9,139 nt of DNA from Clostridiales bacterium (lineage in GTDB: Bacteria; Bacillota; Clostridia; Peptostreptococcales; Anaerovoracaceae): the NCBI GenBank assembly GCA_012735285.1, contig JAAYHT010000187.1, forward strand, positions 1 to 9,139, given 5' to 3'. The translations under genes were made by a program, and so were the position numbers. Under the pieces are notes generated by a model. It saw nothing but the letters and a program-made list of their open reading frames with translations, did no database searches and was not told the origin of the DNA. Of the stretch, positions 7,079-9,139 are shown piece by piece; the stretch's first letter is position 1, and each line of letters opens with the position of its first letter.

Positions 7079-7139
7079 AACGTTATACAAACGCTAGCAA
7101 AGAGTGGGCAAACCCACTCTTTGGTTTTTACATAACGTT
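7079..7139 (+). terminator. Attenuator-like terminator in the rimP leader
   Basis: A perfect 11-base-pair stem, CAAAGAGTGGG (7098-7108) with CCCACTCTTTG (7113-7123), loop CAAA, then G and five Ts (7125-7129). It lies after the operon promoter and before rimP, so it can stop transcription before the first gene. It is flanked by AACGTTAT (7079-7086) and ATAACGTT (7132-7139), an outer 8-base inverted repeat whose 3' arm exists only in readthrough transcripts and lies about ten bases before the rimP ribosome binding site. I saw no antiterminator competing for the 5' arm of the stem. Control by NusA, encoded downstream, is a plausible inference. Termination of readthrough from the tRNA cluster is the simpler alternative. 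Confidence 0.7.
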
Positions 7140-7161
7140 TTAATGAAATGGAGATATGGGT

Positions 7162-7650
7162 ATGGCGAAGAGAAATGTTACGGAGTTAGTAAAAAAAGAA
7201 ATTAAACCTTATTTCGAAAGAGAAGGATATGTACTATACCATATTGAATTCGTAAAGGAAGGTAAGGATTGGTTCCTCAGAGTATTTATTGAAAAAGCTC
7301 CACAAGGCGATGAGAAATGGCCTACGAATGTAGGAGCTGATGATTGTGAGAAAGTTAGCAGGTATTTAAGCAGCAGACTGGATGATTTAGATCCTATAGA
7401 ACATAATTATTATTTAGAAGTCTCTTCACCTGGGCTAGATCGTCCTCTATTTAAAGATGAACATTTTGAACGGTATAGAGGCGAATTGGTGGATATTAAG
7501 CTCTATAAAAGTGTGGAAGGAAGAAAGAATTTTGTTGCAAAGCTGCTGAATCATACCGATGATTATATAGATGTTGAAGATGAAAAGGGTAATATAATTC
7601 AATTACCTTTAGACAATATAGCAAAAGTAAGATTAAGTGTGGTTTTTTAA
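7162..7650 (+). CDS. rimP: Ribosome maturation factor RimP
   Basis: A 162-residue cytoplasmic protein that helps assemble the 30S ribosomal subunit. The N-terminal alpha/beta domain shows the family signature DDCEKVSRYLSSRLD and YYLEVSSPGLDRPL, and a C-terminal SH3-like domain follows (YRGELVDIKLYK to NIAKVRLSVVF). The start is placed at 7162 because GGAG at 7150-7153 is eight bases away; the in-frame ATG at 7156 is only two bases from it. It heads the operon with nusA. Its TAA stop overlaps the nusA ribosome binding site. Confidence 0.95.
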   Translation: MAKRNVTELVKKEIKPYFEREGYVLYHIEFVKEGKDWFLRVFIEKAPQGDEKWPTNVGADDCEKVSRYLSSRLDDLDPIEHNYYLEVSSPGLDRPLFKDEHFERYRGELVDIKLYKSVEGRKNFVAKLLNHTDDYIDVEDEKGNIIQLPLDNIAKVRLSVVF

Positions 7651-7668
7651 GGAGGCATAGGTTTAGCA

Positions 7669-8751
7669 ATGAATAAAGAATTTCTTCTTGCGATAGATGA
7701 ACTCGAAAAAGAAAAAGAAATATCTAAAGATTTACTTTTGGAGGCAATTGAGTCTGCACTAGTTTCAGCATACAAAAAAAATTACGGTACTTCACAGAAT
7801 GTTCGTGTAAGTATTGACCGCGAAAAAGGCAATGTCGATGTTTTCATGAGAAAAGATGTCGTACGTGAAGTAATAGATTCTTTAACTGAGATTTCATTAG
7901 AAGAAGCAAAAGAGATTGATCCTGAGTATGAAATTGGAGATGTGATTGAATATCAAGTAACTCCTAAAGACTTTGGAAGAATAGCTGCACAAACGGCAAA
8001 ACAGGTTGTTGTTCAAAGAATAAGGGAAGCTGAACGGGGAATTATTTACGAGGATTTTATAAACAAACAAAGTGAAATCGTGACAGGAATAATTCAGCGA
8101 ATAAGCAACGAAACAGTTTTTGTGAATCTAGGCAAAACGGAGGGGATCTTGCCTGTTAATGAACAGGTAAAGGGCGAAAAGTATATAGTTAACAACCGTA
8201 TTAAGGTATATATTATGGATGTTAAGAAGACTACAAAAGGTCCTCAAATCTACCTATCTAGATCCCATCCGGGCTTGGTAAAGAGATTGTTTGAATTGGA
8301 AGTACCAGAAATTCAAGATGGTATTGTTGAGATAAAAAGTATAGCTAGAGAAGCCGGTTCAAGGACTAAAATTGCCGTTCATTCTAATGATGAAAACATT
8401 GATCCGGTAGGAGCATGTGTGGGAACAAGAGGAATACGAGTTCAGGCGATTGTAGATGAACTTTTTGACGAAAAAATTGATATAATAGTCTGGAGTGATG
8501 ATCCAGAAGAGATGATAAAGAGTGCTCTTTCTCCAGCCAAAGTAGAAAAAGTAATGATAAACGAAGAAGAAAAGACAGCTGTTGTTATTGTCCCTGATTA
8601 TCAATTGTCTTTAGCTATAGGCAAAGAAGGGCAGAATGTAAGACTAGCCGCAAAACTATGTGGGTGGAAGATCGATATTAAAAGTCATTCGCAGTTTTAC
8701 CCTGAAGAATCAGAGGAAAATGAAGTCGAAGTTACTCAAGATGAAGATTAG
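7669..8751 (+). CDS. nusA: Transcription termination/antitermination factor NusA
   Basis: A 360-residue RNA polymerase-binding protein that modulates pausing, termination and antitermination. The N-terminal RNA polymerase-binding domain covers about 1-130 (IESALVSAYKKNYG, DFGRIAAQTAKQVVVQRIREAER). The S1 domain is at about 136-200, KH1 has GTRG at 252-255, and KH2 has GKEG at 318-321. An acidic tail ends the protein. There are no C-terminal acidic repeats as in Escherichia coli, which is usual for Firmicutes. AAGGAGG (7649-7655) overlaps the rimP stop and is 13 bases from ATG, longer than usual. An in-frame TAG at 7663 excludes an earlier start. Confidence 0.98.
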   Translation: MNKEFLLAIDELEKEKEISKDLLLEAIESALVSAYKKNYGTSQNVRVSIDREKGNVDVFMRKDVVREVIDSLTEISLEEAKEIDPEYEIGDVIEYQVTPKDFGRIAAQTAKQVVVQRIREAERGIIYEDFINKQSEIVTGIIQRISNETVFVNLGKTEGILPVNEQVKGEKYIVNNRIKVYIMDVKKTTKGPQIYLSRSHPGLVKRLFELEVPEIQDGIVEIKSIAREAGSRTKIAVHSNDENIDPVGACVGTRGIRVQAIVDELFDEKIDIIVWSDDPEEMIKSALSPAKVEKVMINEEEKTAVVIVPDYQLSLAIGKEGQNVRLAAKLCGWKIDIKSHSQFYPEESEENEVEVTQDED

Positions 8752-8762
8752 GAGGAGTTTCG

Positions 8763-9044
8763 ATGAGAAAAAAAAAGATACCGATGCGGCGCTGCGTTGG
8801 ATGTATGGAATCTAAACCTAAGAAAGAACTGATTAGGATTGTTGCATCAGACGATGAAGGTGTTAGAATAGATGAGACCGGTAAAGCACACGGCAGGGGT
8901 GTATATTTATGCCCTAATGTAGACTGCTTTGAAAAAGCTAAAAAGAAAAAGGCAATAGGAAGAGGTCTTAAGAAAGAAGTCGATGAGCAGCAACTCGAAA
9001 AGTTATATGAGGAATTTTTCGCTTATGAAAGAAAAGATCCATAG
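8763..9044 (+). CDS. ylxR: YlxR family RNA-binding protein (RnpM)
   Basis: A 93-residue basic protein of the DUF448/YlxR family, which sits between nusA and infB in many Gram-positive bacteria. The Bacillus subtilis member has been described as an RNase P modulator (RnpM). The family signature is visible: MRRCVGCMESKPKKELIRIV near the start and GRGVYLC (44-50), with further Cys at 11, 14 and 55 and a lysine-rich helix after it. AGGAGG (8750-8755) overlaps the nusA stop and is seven bases from ATG. An in-frame Met8 is a less likely start. Five tRNA genes lie just upstream of this operon, but a link to tRNA processing here is only suggestive. Confidence 0.94.
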   Translation: MRKKKIPMRRCVGCMESKPKKELIRIVASDDEGVRIDETGKAHGRGVYLCPNVDCFEKAKKKKAIGRGLKKEVDEQQLEKLYEEFFAYERKDP

Positions 9045-9139
9045 TTACTTAGGGTTGTCCAAAAGGTCGCGGAACTTGATTTCAGGATATAATTCCTGTA
9101 TATATGGTATGAAAAGAGGAAAAATCCGTCTCCTTATTC
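9025..9139 (+). CDS. ylxQ: L7Ae-like ribosomal protein YlxQ, N-terminal part, cut by the window edge
   Basis: Only the first 38 codons are present. The peptide from the ATG at 9025 contains YLGLSKRSRNLISGYNSC and GMKRGKIRLLI. This fits the LGLAxRAGKLxSG...xxRGKxxLVI start of the L7Ae/L30e/S12e/Gadd45 family. Members bind kink-turn-type RNA, and YlxQ normally follows ylxR and precedes infB. The start overlaps the end of ylxR by 20 bases in another frame, which suggests translational coupling. GAGG at 9009-9012, inside ylxR, is 12 bases upstream. The assignment rests on a short fragment plus gene order. Confidence 0.8.
   Translation, partial: MKEKIHSYLGLSKRSRNLISGYNSCIYGMKRGKIRLLI

Noticed and set aside
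7028..7135. A 35-codon open frame (ATG at 7028, TAA at 7133-7135) running through the rimP leader and its hairpin
   Set aside because: It has no well-placed ribosome binding site, and the likely transcription start near 7068 is downstream of its ATG. The perfect hairpin explains the sequence better.

Overview
The window is AT-rich, with AGGAGG-type ribosome binding sites and a rimP-nusA-ylxR-ylxQ gene order. This points to a low-GC Gram-positive bacterium, most likely of the Clostridia; the genus cannot be read from the sequence. Most of it is chromosomal housekeeping sequence. No insertion sequence, phage gene or CRISPR array is visible.

Left part (1-2260). The first bases are the ribosome binding site and promoter of a leftward gene that starts just outside the window. 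A divergent intergenic region follows. It carries two adjacent hairpins that serve as terminator for no visible gene, then a rightward promoter. The promoter drives a soluble hybrid histidine kinase/receiver protein that has no sensor domain. A lone dapH (lysine/diaminopimelate pathway) follows after 79 bases with no terminator between, so the two may be cotranscribed. A good terminator closes the unit.

Middle (2411-6322). A yyaL-like gene (thioredoxin-like domain plus an alpha/alpha-barrel region) is interrupted by an in-frame TAA at codon 71, in the middle of a highly conserved block. It also appears to lack the usual C-terminal segment. Its 3' end overlaps by 14 bases the 3' end of the convergent feoB. 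feoA lies 23 bases upstream of feoB, giving a compact leftward ferrous iron uptake operon.

Right part (6425-9139). Two candidate promoters precede five rightward tRNA genes (Met, Asp, His, Gln, Cys), all with encoded CCA, closed by a terminator. Next comes the promoter of the rimP-nusA operon. Its leader of roughly 90 bases contains a near-perfect intrinsic terminator before the first gene, flanked by an 8-base inverted repeat, which suggests attenuation. The operon encodes ribosome maturation factor RimP, transcription factor NusA, the YlxR/RnpM protein and the start of an L7Ae-like YlxQ protein that overlaps ylxR by 20 bases and is cut by the window edge. infB would be expected next.

The observations most worth a second look are the interrupted yyaL gene, the rimP leader attenuator, the two-hairpin element between divergent promoters and the sensor-less hybrid kinase. 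I did not find convincing evidence of a wholly new multi-gene system.
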